From: Candidatus Lumbricidiphila eiseniae
GTDB lineage: Bacteria > Actinomycetota > Actinomycetes > Actinomycetales > Microbacteriaceae
Direction: 5' to 3'
Length of the DNA stretch: 64,000 nt
Assembly: GCA_002529645.1 (NCBI GenBank)
Contig: NAEP01000050.1
Location: forward strand, 1 to 64,000
In this document: one piece after another, positions 14,718 through 23,996 of the stretch
How the letters are laid out: the number at the start of each line of letters is the position of its first letter
Numbering within the stretch: position 1 is the first letter of the stretch
Notes under the pieces: model-generated
The model's input: the letters and a program-made list of their open reading frames with translations, nothing else
Told to the model about the DNA's origin: nothing
Database searches by the model: none
Position numbers and translations under genes: made by a program

Positions 14718-15584
14718 ATGCGCACCACCAAATTTCGAACCGACAACGAGTTGATCGTCGCCACCAGGGCGGGAGACCCCGACGCCTACGGCCAACTGTG
14801 GAAGCGCCACTACTGCGCTGCCAAGCACGCTGCGATAAGCGCGACATCAACATTCGATCCGGACGACCTTGCCCAGGAGGCTTTCGCTGCGGTGTATCTC
14901 TCGATCTTGAAAAACGGCGGTCCCACGACCGCCTTCCGGGCGTACCTGCTGGCCACGGTCCGGAACACGGCATGCAGCTGGGGACGCGCCAAACGCGAGC
15001 ACGCTTCTGGGTACCTAATCGAAGAGTTGGCGGATCCCATGACCCTGGAGTACGGGTCGGATCGCGAGCTGGAACGATCGCTGACCCGCGATGCCTTCCG
15101 TGCTCTGCCCGAGCGATGGCAACAAGTGCTGTGGTACACCGAGGTGGAGGGACTCAGGCTCACCACCGTCGCCGAGAAACTCGGCATCCGTCCGGGCGCT
15201 GCGAGCCAGCTCGCGCTACGTGCTCGGGAAGGTCTCCGAGAGGCGTGGGTGCAGGCACACCTGCGCTCACAGGAGAACAATATCGAGTGCGCGCAGATCG
15301 TCAAGCGCATGGGTGCCTACGCGCGCGGCAACGCATCCCGGCGCGATGCCCGACGAGTTGAGGAACACCTCATCTGCTGCACCTCATGCAAAAGCACGAT
15401 CGAAGAGGCGAACAACGCGAACCACCGCCTCACAGACATCGCGTCGATGCTCTCGTGGGCAGACCCAGGCCCACGAGCAAGCCAACGCGAAGTGGCGCGC
15501 CCATCGCGCGCCGGAGGAGGCGGCACAGCCGCCTCGGGGGCACCTATGAAGCAGGGCAAGCGCGAGCAGACGCTCGCCCACTAA
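14718..15584 (+). CDS. ECF sigma factor with C-terminal zf-HC2-like domain
   Basis: 288 aa from ATG 14718, with GGAGGG 4 bases upstream. Residues 10-85 are the sigma-2 region (AGDPDAYGQLWKRHY ... FDPDDLAQEAFAAVYLSI). Residues about 115-170 are the sigma-4 HTH (ALPERWQQVLWYTEVEGL, then AEKLGIRPGAASQLALRAREGLREA). The unusual part follows: AYARGNASRRDARRVEEHLICCTSCKS, which matches the H-x3-C-x2-C zinc-finger of anti-sigma factors (zf-HC2), then a disordered tail. Fusion of an anti-sigma-type finger to its sigma factor suggests self-contained, redox- or metal-sensitive control. The gene is element-borne and probably drives element promoters; its targets are unknown. Confidence 0.8.
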   Translation: MRTTKFRTDNELIVATRAGDPDAYGQLWKRHYCAAKHAAISATSTFDPDDLAQEAFAAVYLSILKNGGPTTAFRAYLLATVRNTACSWGRAKREHASGYLIEELADPMTLEYGSDRELERSLTRDAFRALPERWQQVLWYTEVEGLRLTTVAEKLGIRPGAASQLALRAREGLREAWVQAHLRSQENNIECAQIVKRMGAYARGNASRRDARRVEEHLICCTSCKSTIEEANNANHRLTDIASMLSWADPGPRASQREVARPSRAGGGGTAASGAPMKQGKREQTLAH

Positions 15585-15637
15585 CCGAACCGCATCCCAT
15601 CCACACCTCTGTTCCCGTCTACAAAGGAATCCCAACC

Positions 15638-15943
15638 ATGACTCTACGCACTGCCAGCTCCACCGATGCCCAACCAGTCGAGGTCTCCGTCGGCGACCTC
15701 GTCATTGTCAAACGCAACCTCACGCATCCGGTCTGGGACGGCACCGAGTCCGAAGTGATCGGCCACGCTCGCGTGACCGAGATCGCCACCATCTTCGAAA
15801 AGCCCGGACGACCCAGCTTGCCCCGCCCGCTCAGAGCGCGCGTCAGCAACAGCTTCTGGTACGAGCTGGCTACGGGCCTGCAGCAAGACTGCAAGGTGAC
15901 TCGCATCGAACGTCATCCGACCCAACACGAGGAGGAACGATGA
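15638..15943 (+). CDS. Hypothetical protein, 101 aa
   Basis: ATG 15638 with AAAGGA about 11 bases upstream. A beta-rich small protein: EVSVGDLVIVKRNLTHPVWDG... VIGHARVTEIATIFEK... is the pattern of an SH3/KOW-like barrel. The C-terminus is charged. It is likely co-transcribed with the sigma gene 53 bases upstream and with the broken small frame downstream. No family named. Confidence 0.5.
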   Translation: MTLRTASSTDAQPVEVSVGDLVIVKRNLTHPVWDGTESEVIGHARVTEIATIFEKPGRPSLPRPLRARVSNSFWYELATGLQQDCKVTRIERHPTQHEEER

Positions 15944-16085
15944 CTACGGCCGCGTCGACTTCGACACCGACGACGACACAACACTCGCCACTGTGTGGAT
16001 CGAACGCGATCTGGACGGCGGCCACACCGTGCACGTCTACGACTTCATGATCGACAACGAGCACACCATCCGGCTCGGGGTATAA
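15940..16085 (+). pseudogene. Small 47-aa reading frame without a matching start (probable frameshift)
   Basis: An ATG at 15940 (overlapping the previous stop, with GAGGA upstream) opens a frame of nonsense composition. One frame away, 15942-16085 encodes a natural-looking peptide (DYGRVDFDTDDDTTLATVWI ... VHVYDFMIDNEHTIRLGV) ending in TAA. The simplest reading is a one-base shift just after the start codon; programmed frameshifting or a base error are alternatives. Confidence 0.35.
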
Positions 16086-16124
16086 ATCTCGTCCACAAAC
16101 AGCCATCTCATCTTCTCTCACGGA

Positions 16125-16172
16125 CCCCCGTCCAACCTCACCCCTGAGGTTGGACGGGGGTTCTCGTTTCTG
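16125..16172 (+). terminator. Strong terminator at the end of the sigma-factor unit
   Basis: 16-bp perfect stem CCCCCGTCCAACCTCA / TGAGGTTGGACGGGGG with a 4-base loop, followed by the T-rich TTCTCGTTTCTGTTTC. Confidence 0.85.
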
Positions 16173-16325
16173 TTTCGAACTCCGGCAACCGCACGCCAAC
16201 CCCCTCCCCTCCCGCAACACACCCAGCTCTCTCACACGGACAACCTGCGTTTTTCCCTGACTAATAAGTCAACTATGTCATCTGCATGCAACGCACCTTA
16301 TTGATTGAACTTTGCTCCAGACACG
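16173..16325. other. Right end of the integrated element / att junction in comEC
   Basis: Between the last element terminator and the recognisable comEC sequence the DNA is AT-richer and holds an imperfect palindrome TGACTAATAAGTCA (16258-16271). Chromosomal comEC sequence is recognisable from about 16311 onward (leftward codons for HLTAVSGA); the last codons before the new stop (AKFNQ) are foreign. The crossover core therefore lies within roughly 16300-16325. Without the left end the exact att core cannot be given. Confidence 0.55.
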
Positions 16326-17206
16326 GCCGTGAGGTGACTGAGGGATGCCCCTTTCATCGCTGCGTCTAGATCATCGCTGACCGCGGATGTATCTCCAATC
16401 GCGAGACCCGGCACAAGCGCGCCCCCATCACCGGACAACCGCTCCGCAGCTGCGGCAAAGCCGTTACGCAGTTCAGCAGACCACACCAACCACGGTGGTG
16501 GCGGGGCACGACGCGGTGCACCAATAATAGTGAGCAAAAACGCAGCGCTGTCACTGGATGGCAACACCTGCACCCGCACGCGGGCGGTGATCCGGGTGCC
16601 CAATTGCAGCGATTGGGGTGCCAAAGGTACGAGCATTCGGACAGGCACAGCGGTGGTCGCTCGTCCGGCAACACGAACAACATCACCGGCCACGCGCTGC
16701 GACGGGATTGCGGAGGCGAGAAACCACGGGGAACCAGCGGCTCGCGGTGCCGCCGTCACCACGGTGTCAACCTCCACTGTCTGGCCGTGCGCGACCGCTT
16801 CCCTCAGCGGTGAGCGTTCCCGTGCGACAAGGGATACCGCAGCAGTTGTCGCCACTAACGCCGATACCGCCGCGACCACGAGAAAAGTCGCGAACGTGGA
16901 GATGGGACCAGGGCGTAGGGAGCCGCGCACGGCGAGCGCGACCGCGAAGCATCCAGAAATAGCCCAGAGTATGGTGGCTGACAGCCAGGGAGACCAGCCG
17001 ATATCTCCTGTGCTAATCGTGACCCACGCAACAAGCCAGGCGGTCGCCGCCGGAACTATCAGGCGCAAATCGCACCCGGCCACCACCCTCGCAAGCGGAT
17101 CTATTTTCGGTGACGAGGAGTCGAGCTTTCCCACCGGGATATCACTTCTTCGCACAAACGGTTCGATAGGCTGACGCTTTATCACGGGAGTTTGCGGGCA
17201 AACCAC
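16298..17206 (-). pseudogene. comEC: comEC, 3' part removed by element insertion
   Basis: The leftward frame starts at GTG 17206 and encodes the N-terminal third of ComEC/Rec2: hydrophobic segments (LIVPAATAWLVAWVTIST, FAVALAVRGS, ISTFATFLVVAAVSALVATTAAV), the soluble OB-like part with TVEVDTVVTAAPR and GTRITARVRVQV, then GALVPGLAIGDTSAVSDDLDAAMKG and SHLTAVSGA. This last is the conserved H-L-x-A-V-S-G-x-N/H motif that opens the competence membrane domain. Normal ComEC proteins run to about 700-800 aa; here the frame ends 5 codons later. The channel domain and any metallo-beta-lactamase domain are missing, so DNA uptake through ComEC should be lost unless the element excises. It lies 27 bases after comEA. 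Confidence 0.85.
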
Positions 17207-17233
17207 TCCTGCCCACGGATGACTCGATGGCTT

Positions 17234-17920
17234 TCACGGGATCACTCGGTCTTTCAATCCGGAAAACACCGCATCACCGATACCTGCAATCTCCCTCAGC
17301 TGATCGACACTCGTGAACGGACCGTTCGCGTCTCGCCAGTCAATGATTCGCTGCGCGAGTGCCGGACCAATTCGCGGCAGAGTATCAAGTTCTGCAACCG
17401 TGGTGGCATTGAGGCGCACCTTTCCGCCCATCGGGCCACCAGAGTTCCCCGAACCAAATGCCGCACCGAGCGGGCGTTCTGTGTCACCGACTGCATCTTT
17501 CGTCGGCACCAGAAATTGCTCACCATCGACGACAGGGCGGGCAAGATTCACAGCGCCGGGTTCCGCATCGGCCGTAAATCCGCCCGCCGCAGACACAGCG
17601 TCTACCACGCGCGAACCGGGTACAAGATCAACCAATCCCGGGTGTTCCACAGCTCCTAACACGTGCACCAGCACTCGACTACCACCGCCTGAGGGGGAAC
17701 CCGGTTTGCTTGTCACACCCGCCGCGGTTGTGGAGGACGCAAGGTCCTGGGTGTCCACGCTCTGTTCTGCTCCGGCACCGCGCATAAACGAGATGACCGC
17801 AGCCACACCGAGAGAGGCCACGAACAGGACTACCGCAGCCGCCACCGCGATTCGAACCCGCGGCGGCGCACGTCGCGCACTCGGTGCAAGCCCCTCAAGC
17901 GGATCCGTCGCCGAGGCCAT
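17234..17920 (-). CDS. comEA: ComEA-family competence DNA-binding protein
   Basis: About 228 aa from ATG 17920; a GTG at 17956 is the alternative but lacks a binding site. One transmembrane segment (VRIAVAAAVVLFVASLGVAAVI) anchors it. An SLBB domain follows (VLVHVLGAVEHPGLVDLVPGSRVVDAV, with NLARPVVDGEQFLVP). The C-terminus holds the double helix-hairpin-helix (VRLNATTVAELDTLPRIGPAL, then FTSVDQLREIAGIG). This is the standard ComEA architecture, a surface receptor binding incoming dsDNA. Gene order leuS-comEA-comEC is common in actinobacteria. Its partner comEC is broken in this strain. Confidence 0.9.
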   Translation of the reverse strand: MASATDPLEGLAPSARRAPPRVRIAVAAAVVLFVASLGVAAVISFMRGAGAEQSVDTQDLASSTTAAGVTSKPGSPSGGGSRVLVHVLGAVEHPGLVDLVPGSRVVDAVSAAGGFTADAEPGAVNLARPVVDGEQFLVPTKDAVGDTERPLGAAFGSGNSGGPMGGKVRLNATTVAELDTLPRIGPALAQRIIDWRDANGPFTSVDQLREIAGIGDAVFSGLKDRVIP

Positions 17921-18099
17921 CTGGGTCACTGCCTTGATTCCCGCGTGTACGTCCACAACGCAACGCTAAGAAACCACGGCATGCAACCAGTGCGCTGGGC
18001 CGTACACGGGGGAAAGAATCCTCCTGGATCATCAGTGTGGAGGACGCAAAACCAGACCCACAACCGTCCACTACTCGGATGTGCGCAGAGCGAAAAACC

Positions 18100-20673
18100 C
18101 TATTCGCGCGTCACAATATTGACCAACCGCGGTGCTCGAACGATCACCCGCACTATGTCACGGCCGGCCAGGGTCCGCGCAACGGCCTCCGAGGCACGCG
18201 CCATGGCCTCCAGGTTTTCCGCCGACACCGTTGGCGAGACCTCAAGCCGGTCACGCATCTTGCCGTCAATCTGTACTACTGCCGTCACCGTCTCATCGAC
18301 CAGCAGCACCGGGTCAGCCTTGCGCCACGGTACGAGTGCCACCGACGGGGGATACCCCAACCGTTCCCACATGTCCTCCGCGGTATAGGGCGCAAATATA
18401 TCCAAAATCATGGCCGTAACCTCGGATGCCTCCCGCACTGCAGCATCCGCTGCCCCCGGCCCGGAGTCGATCGCCTTCCGTGTTGCATTAACCAGTTCCA
18501 TCAGCCGCGCCACGACAACATTGAACTTGTATGCCTCGACCAGTCCGGGTGCATCGGCCAGGAGCCGGTGGGTGATGCGGCGGAGCCGGACATCCCCCGA
18601 TTTCCACTCCACCTCGGTCGGACTCGTCACCTCACCGGCAATGCGCCAAGCGCGGGCGAGGAACTTCGTGGCCCCGGTGGGCGAGACATCCGCCCAGTCA
18701 ATGTCCTCTTCCGGCGGGCCTGCAAACGCGAGCGTCACCCGCAGTGCGTCGGCACCGTGCGTATTGAGTTCCGCCGCAAACTCAACGAGATTGCCCTTCG
18801 ATTTCGACATTTTTGCGCCATCCATGAGCACCATGCCCTGGTTGAGCAGTGAGGTAAACGGCTCGGTGAAACTCACATACCCAAGGTCACACAGTGCCTT
18901 TGTGATGAAGCGAGAGTACAGCAGGTGCAGAATCGCGTGTTCAACGCCACCCACATACTGATTGACCGGTGCCCACTTCTCGGCCTCCTTGATATCGAAG
19001 GCCACCGTGTCATCGGTAGCGCTCAGGTATCGCAGGTAGTACCACGAACTGTCCACAAACGTGTCCATTGTGTCGGAGTCACGACGGGCGGGTTTCCCGC
19101 AGGTGGGGCAGGTCGTATTCACCCAGTCGGATGCCGCGCCCAGCGGGCTGTCGCCCTGGGGTGAGAGGTCGAGCCCCGTAGCATCCGGAAGCTTTACCGG
19201 CAGATCAGCTGCGGGAACTGGCACCTCACCGCACTCGACACAGTGGACGATGGGAATAGGCGTGCCCCAGTACCGCTGCCGCGAGATGAGCCAGTCACGG
19301 AGGCGAAAGTTTTTTGCCGCCCGGCCGACCCGCCGCTGCTCGAGAAGCTCGATCGAACGCCGAATCGCGTTGAGCTTTGAGAGCCCATCGAGAGGCCCCG
19401 AGTTCATCAACCGCCCCTCGCCCGTGAGCGCAACACCGGTACCGACCGGATCGAGCGCGGGCACCTCATCGGGCCAGACAGCATCGCCGGTCTCATCGAG
19501 TGGAATGATCGGGATGACCCCGGTAACCGGTGCGTTCGTGTCAACAACAACCCGCACCGGCAGGTCATACGCGAGTGCAAAGTCGAGATCACGTTGATCG
19601 TGCGCGGGGACGGCCATGATCGCGCCGTGCCCGTAGTCGGCCAGCACGTAGTCAGACGCCCAGATCGGTAACCGCTCGCCGCTGAGCGGATTGACCGCAT
19701 ACCGTTCGAGGAATACTCCGGTCTTCGGTCGGTCGGTTGCGAGCCGATCAATATCACTCGCGGCACTCACCTCGTCTCGGTATCGGGCAAATCTTTCCCA
19801 GACCTCGGCGGAGGATCCGTCTGCCAGCTCCTGTGCGAGCGCTGCGTCGGCGGCAACGACCATGAACGTCGCCCCGTAGAGTGTGTCGGGCCTGGTTGTA
19901 AACACCGTGACCGGCTCCAACCGACCCTCAATGACAAACTCAACGTCGGCACCGGTCGAGCGTCCGATCCAGTTGCGTTGCATCGCAAGCACCTTGGTCG
20001 GCCATGCCCCCTCCAGTTGGTTAAGGTCATCAAGCAACCGATCGGCGTACTCAGTGACGCGGAAATACCACTGCGTGAGGGATTTCTTCGTCACGGTGGT
20101 GCCACACCGTTCGCACGAGCCGTTCACCACCTGCTCGTTGGCGAGCACGGTCTGATCGAGTGGGCACCAGTTGACCTGGCCAGCTTTGCGGTAGGCCAGA
20201 CCCTTCTTGTACAGTTCAAGGAACAGCCACTGAGTCCAACGGTAATACTCCGGATCACTCGTGTGCAGTTCGCGCGACCAGTCAAAAGATGGCGCATACC
20301 GTTGAAATGATCGCTTCTGCTGATCGATGTTTGCGTAGGTCCACTCGCGCGGATCACTGCCACGCTTGATCGCGGCATTCTCAGCCGGCAGCCCGAACGA
20401 ATCCCAGCCAACCGGGTGCAAGACATCGAAACCCTGGTGACGCCAGTAACGAGCCACAGTATCGCCGAAGCCGAACGCCTCCGCGTGCCCCATGTGCAGA
20501 TCACCCGACGGGTACGGGAACATGTCGAGGACGTACTTCCTGGGCCGAGTGTCGCCCGCCCGCCCAGCGGTGAAGTCGTGCCGTTCCTGCCAGATCGGCA
20601 GCCATTTTTCTTGCAGTGCGGTGGCGTCGTACGCTTCGGACTCGGGGCGGGGGGTATCGGAGGTGTTTTCCAT
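18100..20673 (-). CDS. leuS: Leucyl-tRNA synthetase
   Basis: 857 aa, the usual size. Class I signature HMGH at residues 60-63 ([14 protein letters not shown]), KMSKS ([10 protein letters not shown]) near residue 640, and the CP1 editing domain with [12 protein letters not shown] and the HDQRD motif ([14 protein letters not shown]). Zinc-ribbon-like Cys pairs are present ([20 protein letters not shown]). The C-terminal anticodon-binding domain ends normally. It charges tRNA-Leu in the cytoplasm. The ATG at 20673 is preceded by GGACG. It lies upstream of comEA on the same strand, 180 bp apart. Confidence 0.98.
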   Translation of the reverse strand: MENTSDTPRPESEAYDATALQEKWLPIWQERHDFTAGRAGDTRPRKYVLDMFPYPSGDLHMGHAEAFGFGDTVARYWRHQGFDVLHPVGWDSFGLPAENAAIKRGSDPREWTYANIDQQKRSFQRYAPSFDWSRELHTSDPEYYRWTQWLFLELYKKGLAYRKAGQVNWCPLDQTVLANEQVVNGSCERCGTTVTKKSLTQWYFRVTEYADRLLDDLNQLEGAWPTKVLAMQRNWIGRSTGADVEFVIEGRLEPVTVFTTRPDTLYGATFMVVAADAALAQELADGSSAEVWERFARYRDEVSAASDIDRLATDRPKTGVFLERYAVNPLSGERLPIWASDYVLADYGHGAIMAVPAHDQRDLDFALAYDLPVRVVVDTNAPVTGVIPIIPLDETGDAVWPDEVPALDPVGTGVALTGEGRLMNSGPLDGLSKLNAIRRSIELLEQRRVGRAAKNFRLRDWLISRQRYWGTPIPIVHCVECGEVPVPAADLPVKLPDATGLDLSPQGDSPLGAASDWVNTTCPTCGKPARRDSDTMDTFVDSSWYYLRYLSATDDTVAFDIKEAEKWAPVNQYVGGVEHAILHLLYSRFITKALCDLGYVSFTEPFTSLLNQGMVLMDGAKMSKSKGNLVEFAAELNTHGADALRVTLAFAGPPEEDIDWADVSPTGATKFLARAWRIAGEVTSPTEVEWKSGDVRLRRITHRLLADAPGLVEAYKFNVVVARLMELVNATRKAIDSGPGAADAAVREASEVTAMILDIFAPYTAEDMWERLGYPPSVALVPWRKADPVLLVDETVTAVVQIDGKMRDRLEVSPTVSAENLEAMARASEAVARTLAGRDIVRVIVRAPRLVNIVTRE

Positions 20674-20942
20674 CGTCCGTCCAGCCTAGCCAGCGTTGTT
20701 GAGGGAGGTCACCGCCGCGGCAGCGTACCGGTCAGTTGGGTCAGCGCACGTCGCGTGTCAGGCTGGGTCGGAGCGTCAGAATCGTCGATGTTTCCCGCTA
20801 TCAAGGCAATTACCGGGAGCCATACCGATCCAAGGCTTTGCCCCCTCCCCGGTACCTCCCGGTATCAGCGTCGCTGTATCACGGGTCTGACCGCAGAGAC
20901 TCCCCCTCCCCGGTACCTCCCGGTATCAGGGCAGTGTCAGAA
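20674..20942. promoter_or_regulatory. leuS upstream region with paired repeats
   Basis: It contains two exact 28-bp direct repeats at 20841-20868 and 20902-20929 (core CCGGTACCTCCCGGTATCAG), separated by 33 bp, and a related ACCGGGAG-containing segment near 20811. The repeats lie between the DUF2079 gene stop and leuS. They could be termination or regulatory sites; no tRNA-binding leader was recognised. Confidence 0.45.
20841..20929. repeat. Two exact 28-bp direct repeats, 61-bp period
   Basis: Repeats at 20841-20868 and 20902-20929 are identical over 28 bp with a unique 33-bp spacer. Only two copies exist and no cas gene is nearby. Confidence 0.9.
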
Positions 20943-22475
20943 CTAGCCGGTCACGCCGCCAGAGCGGGCTGCGACCTGATATCCATCGCGATCAAACACC
21001 GTTGTATACGGGATGTCTGGATGCAGGGTCTGTGCCCACTGCAGTGCGGTGTGTGTACCGCCACCGCCACCAACCCTGTCAACCACGACGAAATCGGGTA
21101 TCGGATTCTTGTTGCCGATCCAGTACACGGTTCCCTTTGTCACAAGGTATGACATGAGGCCGATATCGGACTCGATAGTTGACCCTTGACGTACCGTCGC
21201 GAGGGCAGCGCTCGCCGAGGCAGCACGGCTCGAGGGGTGCCAATAGTCAGGCCTCAGCATGCTGCCGATCGGAGTCTGTGGCACAAACACCAGGGCAACT
21301 GCAACCACAGAGGCGGCGGCAACCTTACCGTAACCCTGAAACCAGCGGTGTGCGCTAGTTCGAGCCCGGTGCATCCCATCGATAGCCGCGCAAAACAGCA
21401 CGGGCATAAGCACCGCGCTGTAGTGCCATCCGTGACCCCAGTATCCCGAATTTGACGATAAGAATCGCCACGCGAGACTTGGTACGAGGATCCACGCGAG
21501 CGGTGAACACAGGGCAATGGCGGCACAGATAAGCAGGAGCCACAGCACGGTTTCGAGCTTTGCTGAGTTAAGCAGGTCACCCCAGACAGAGGATGACCCT
21601 CCGCCCAGGCTTGACAGATAAACCCATGTCCCGGTTGGGCTTAGCAGTGGGATGACCACGGCGACCGCAACAATAAAAAGCAACACCCCCCATCCCGCAA
21701 GAAGAAGGCCAATCCGCCGTCCTCCCAGGAAGAAAATAACCGCCGCGACCACGAGCACGGTGAGGCCGAGATCTTCTTTAACGAAGACGAGCGGAGCTGC
21801 CCACAGCGCGGCGGCACGAAATCTGCGTAAGCAGATCGCTTCTCCAGAAAGAGCAAGCAGCGGAACGGCGAACGCAATCTCATGGAACTGAGCATCCACC
21901 GCATACTGCAGTCCCCAAGAAAAGCCATAGGCCAGTCCAATTCCCAGCCCGGTAGGGGTGCCAAACCTCCGTTGAGCGAGCCGGGTAATAACACAGGCCG
22001 ACACCGCAAAGAGGAGATTCTGTACGACAAGCAGTGCGAACGGGCTCGGAAACAGCGCCCAGACCGGCCCCAGGGCAACGAGCGCCGGGTGGAAATGGTC
22101 ACCGAGCAGGTTAAAGCCCGAACCCTTGACACTAACGATCGGACCGATCCAGGATGCGTAGCCCTGTGCAAGCTGTGAAAATATGGCCAGGTCCCAGGAG
22201 CGCACCGTGAAGCTTCGCCACTGCTGTGCGGAGTAGAGCAGATAGGTGATAAAGACGACGACTCCGACGACAATAGGCGCTGTGCGATGATTTCGCAGGA
22301 GCGCCCATACCACATCGAGTGGGCCGCGGGGGGATCGTTGCCTCTGCGGTATCGGAGGCGTCGGCGGTACCGAGGACACAGGGGGTACCGAGGACACGGG
22401 GGGCAGCGGGGCAGCGGCGGGCAGCGGCGGTACCGAGAGCACTGGGAGTATCGGGGACATCACATTCACCGACAT
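20943..22475 (-). CDS. DUF2079 integral membrane protein
   Basis: About 510 aa. The start is set at ATG 22475 because AGGAGG lies about 4 bases upstream; GTG 22478 is too close to it. The N-terminal 45 residues are Pro/Val/Ser repeats (PPVSSVPPVSSVPP) encoded by a tandem repeat. About 10 transmembrane segments follow, with the DUF2079 hallmarks: SWDLAIFSQLAQGYASW (cf. the typical DLGxFDQxxW region), GDHFHP and QFHEIAFAVPLLAL with FVKEDLGLTVLV. DUF2079 proteins resemble GT-C glycosyltransferases or GtrA-associated membrane enzymes; the substrate is unknown. It overlaps the upstream 133-codon frame by TGATG. Confidence 0.8.
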   Translation of the reverse strand: MSVNVMSPILPVLSVPPLPAAAPLPPVSSVPPVSSVPPTPPIPQRQRSPRGPLDVVWALLRNHRTAPIVVGVVVFITYLLYSAQQWRSFTVRSWDLAIFSQLAQGYASWIGPIVSVKGSGFNLLGDHFHPALVALGPVWALFPSPFALLVVQNLLFAVSACVITRLAQRRFGTPTGLGIGLAYGFSWGLQYAVDAQFHEIAFAVPLLALSGEAICLRRFRAAALWAAPLVFVKEDLGLTVLVVAAVIFFLGGRRIGLLLAGWGVLLFIVAVAVVIPLLSPTGTWVYLSSLGGGSSSVWGDLLNSAKLETVLWLLLICAAIALCSPLAWILVPSLAWRFLSSNSGYWGHGWHYSAVLMPVLFCAAIDGMHRARTSAHRWFQGYGKVAAASVVAVALVFVPQTPIGSMLRPDYWHPSSRAASASAALATVRQGSTIESDIGLMSYLVTKGTVYWIGNKNPIPDFVVVDRVGGGGGTHTALQWAQTLHPDIPYTTVFDRDGYQVAARSGGVTG

Positions 22476-22876
22476 CACCCTCCTACCCGACTCTGTCCCT
22501 CACCGACACACCGCCGCAGATGGGTTCCGGTAGGGGTCGCCACTGCCGGATCGGCGGTGGGTGCCACCGATTCGCTTATCCATTGAATGTCGCACGAGCA
22601 CAAGCCGGTGGGTGCCTCATCGAAGACAAGGGCCGAGTAGGTCTCCGTGACCGGCCGCCAGGATTCCGCCGTGATGGTGCCGAACACGCGCGACGATGCA
22701 CCAGAACCACTCACCCCAGTGCACACCGACAGCCGCCTTTGCTCCGTTGGGTTGAGCCCGGCACTCACCCCGGTACACGCCCGCAACCAGGGTGTGAAGG
22801 TGTCAACAGAGACATCCCCAGGATTGTTTTTGCGCGCGCCGCGCGCCGCGCTCGTGTCGTGAGACCCTGGCCACAT
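22475..22876 (-). CDS. Possible small protein upstream of the DUF2079 gene, 133 aa
   Basis: The frame ends in TGATG overlap with the DUF2079 start, with AGGAGG inside its last codons, the usual sign of coupled genes. The product has Cys pairs (LRACTGVS, LSVCTGVS, GLCSCDIQW) but no recognisable domain or signal peptide. The start ATG 22876 is only 108 bases from the divergent ldh start. It may be real or a non-coding leader. Confidence 0.35.
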   Translation of the reverse strand: MWPGSHDTSAARGARKNNPGDVSVDTFTPWLRACTGVSAGLNPTEQRRLSVCTGVSGSGASSRVFGTITAESWRPVTETYSALVFDEAPTGLCSCDIQWISESVAPTADPAVATPTGTHLRRCVGEGQSRVGG

Positions 22877-22983
22877 AGGTACGATTGTGACACGCCATGC
22901 TGTGTCGATACCCTCGCGAAAAATGTGCCGTCACCGCCGTGTAGCAGACCCACAGAGTCAGAACAGAGTGTTAGATTCGACAC

Positions 22984-23922
22984 ATGATTGAGACACCGAA
23001 ACTCGCCATTATCGGTGCCGGAGCGGTCGGTACGAGCCTCGCGTACGCAGCGCTCATTCGTGCCACCGCCCGCGAGGTGGTCATCTACGACCACGCTCGT
23101 GAGAAGGTCGAGGCAGAGGTTCTTGATCTCGCGCACGGCACCCAGTTCACGAGTGGAACCATCTCCGGTGGCGCAGATCTGGCGGTCATTGAGGGTGCTC
23201 ACCTCGTTGTCATCACGGCAGGGGCTAAGCAGCAACCCGGACAGAGCCGACTCGATTTGGCCGGAACCAACGTGCGGATGCTTGAAACCCTCCTCCCACG
23301 GTTGCTCGAGCGTGCACCGGAGGCTATCTTCCTGCTCGTAACAAATCCCGTTGATGTTCTCACCTTTGCTGCACAGCAGATCACCGGACTTCCCGCGGCC
23401 CGGGTGTTTGGGTCCGGGACGGTGCTCGACACTTCCCGGTTGCGGTGGCTGCTCGCCCGGCGCGCGGGGGTTGCGACCACCTCCGTGCACGCGGACATCA
23501 TTGGCGAACACGGTGACACTGAGTTTCCGCTCTGGTCGCAGGCGCGCATCGGTCCGGTGCCGTTGCTCAGCTGGCAGAGTGACAACCCGTTCGCAGCCAC
23601 TGAGCTCGATTCGCTCGCCGCTGAGATTCGGGATGCCGCGTACGCGGTCATCCGCGGAAAAGGTGCAACAAACTACGCGATCGGCCTCGCCGGTGCCCGA
23701 ATCGCGGAGGCCGTTCTCCGGGATGAACAGGCCGTGCTACCGGTCAGTTGCCTGCAAAACGGCCTGTACGGCGTTGACTCCGTTGCTCTCTCTGTCCCGA
23801 GCCGAGTGGGTCGGGACGGTGCCGTGCCGATCGCGGAGACACCAATGTCCGATGAGGAAGTTACGCGACTGCACGCGTCGGCCGATGCGCTGCGCGCGGC
23901 CGGGACATCCCTGGGATTGTGA
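22984..23922 (+). CDS. ldh: L-lactate dehydrogenase
   Basis: 312 aa, usual length. The Rossmann start LAIIGAGAVGTSLAYA is at residues 7-22 and the NAD-binding acidic residue is in VVIYDHAREK. Other motifs are TAGAKQQPGQSRLDL (mobile loop with Q-x-x-G-x-x-R, where Gln selects pyruvate over oxaloacetate), LVTNPVDVLT (substrate Arg region is PVDVLT...GTVLDTSRLR) and the catalytic GEHGDTEFPLWS. It interconverts pyruvate and lactate with NADH in the cytoplasm. It is a single gene, divergent from the DUF2079 unit, with a weak hairpin AACCTC/GAGGTT at 23943-23960 after the stop. Confidence 0.95.
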   Translation: MIETPKLAIIGAGAVGTSLAYAALIRATAREVVIYDHAREKVEAEVLDLAHGTQFTSGTISGGADLAVIEGAHLVVITAGAKQQPGQSRLDLAGTNVRMLETLLPRLLERAPEAIFLLVTNPVDVLTFAAQQITGLPAARVFGSGTVLDTSRLRWLLARRAGVATTSVHADIIGEHGDTEFPLWSQARIGPVPLLSWQSDNPFAATELDSLAAEIRDAAYAVIRGKGATNYAIGLAGARIAEAVLRDEQAVLPVSCLQNGLYGVDSVALSVPSRVGRDGAVPIAETPMSDEEVTRLHASADALRAAGTSLGL

Positions 23923-23942
23923 TATTTCTGCCGTTGCACTCT

Positions 23943-23960
23943 AACCTCGGTATTGAGGTT
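23943..23960 (+). terminator. Weak hairpin after ldh
   Basis: Stem AACCTC/GAGGTT with a 6-base loop, followed by TTG. The facing sugar-kinase gene ends 37 bases on, so it may serve both convergent units. Confidence 0.35.
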
Positions 23961-23996
23961 TGGACACCGGTGTGAACGACCTACCGCGGGACTCAC

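Noticed and set aside
1..16310. A prophage
   Set aside because: No capsid, tail, terminase, portal or lysis genes are seen; ParM-ParR, SSB, MobC-like and nuclease genes fit a plasmid-like or conjugative element better.
20841..20929. A minimal CRISPR array (28-bp repeats, 33-bp spacer) upstream of leuS
   Set aside because: Only two repeats, no cas genes anywhere in the window, no typical type I-E palindromic repeat sequence, and other repeat pairs in the window have unrelated sequences.
20674..20942. A T-box or other tRNA-sensing leader for leuS
   Set aside because: No T-box consensus, specifier loop or terminator/antiterminator pair could be found.
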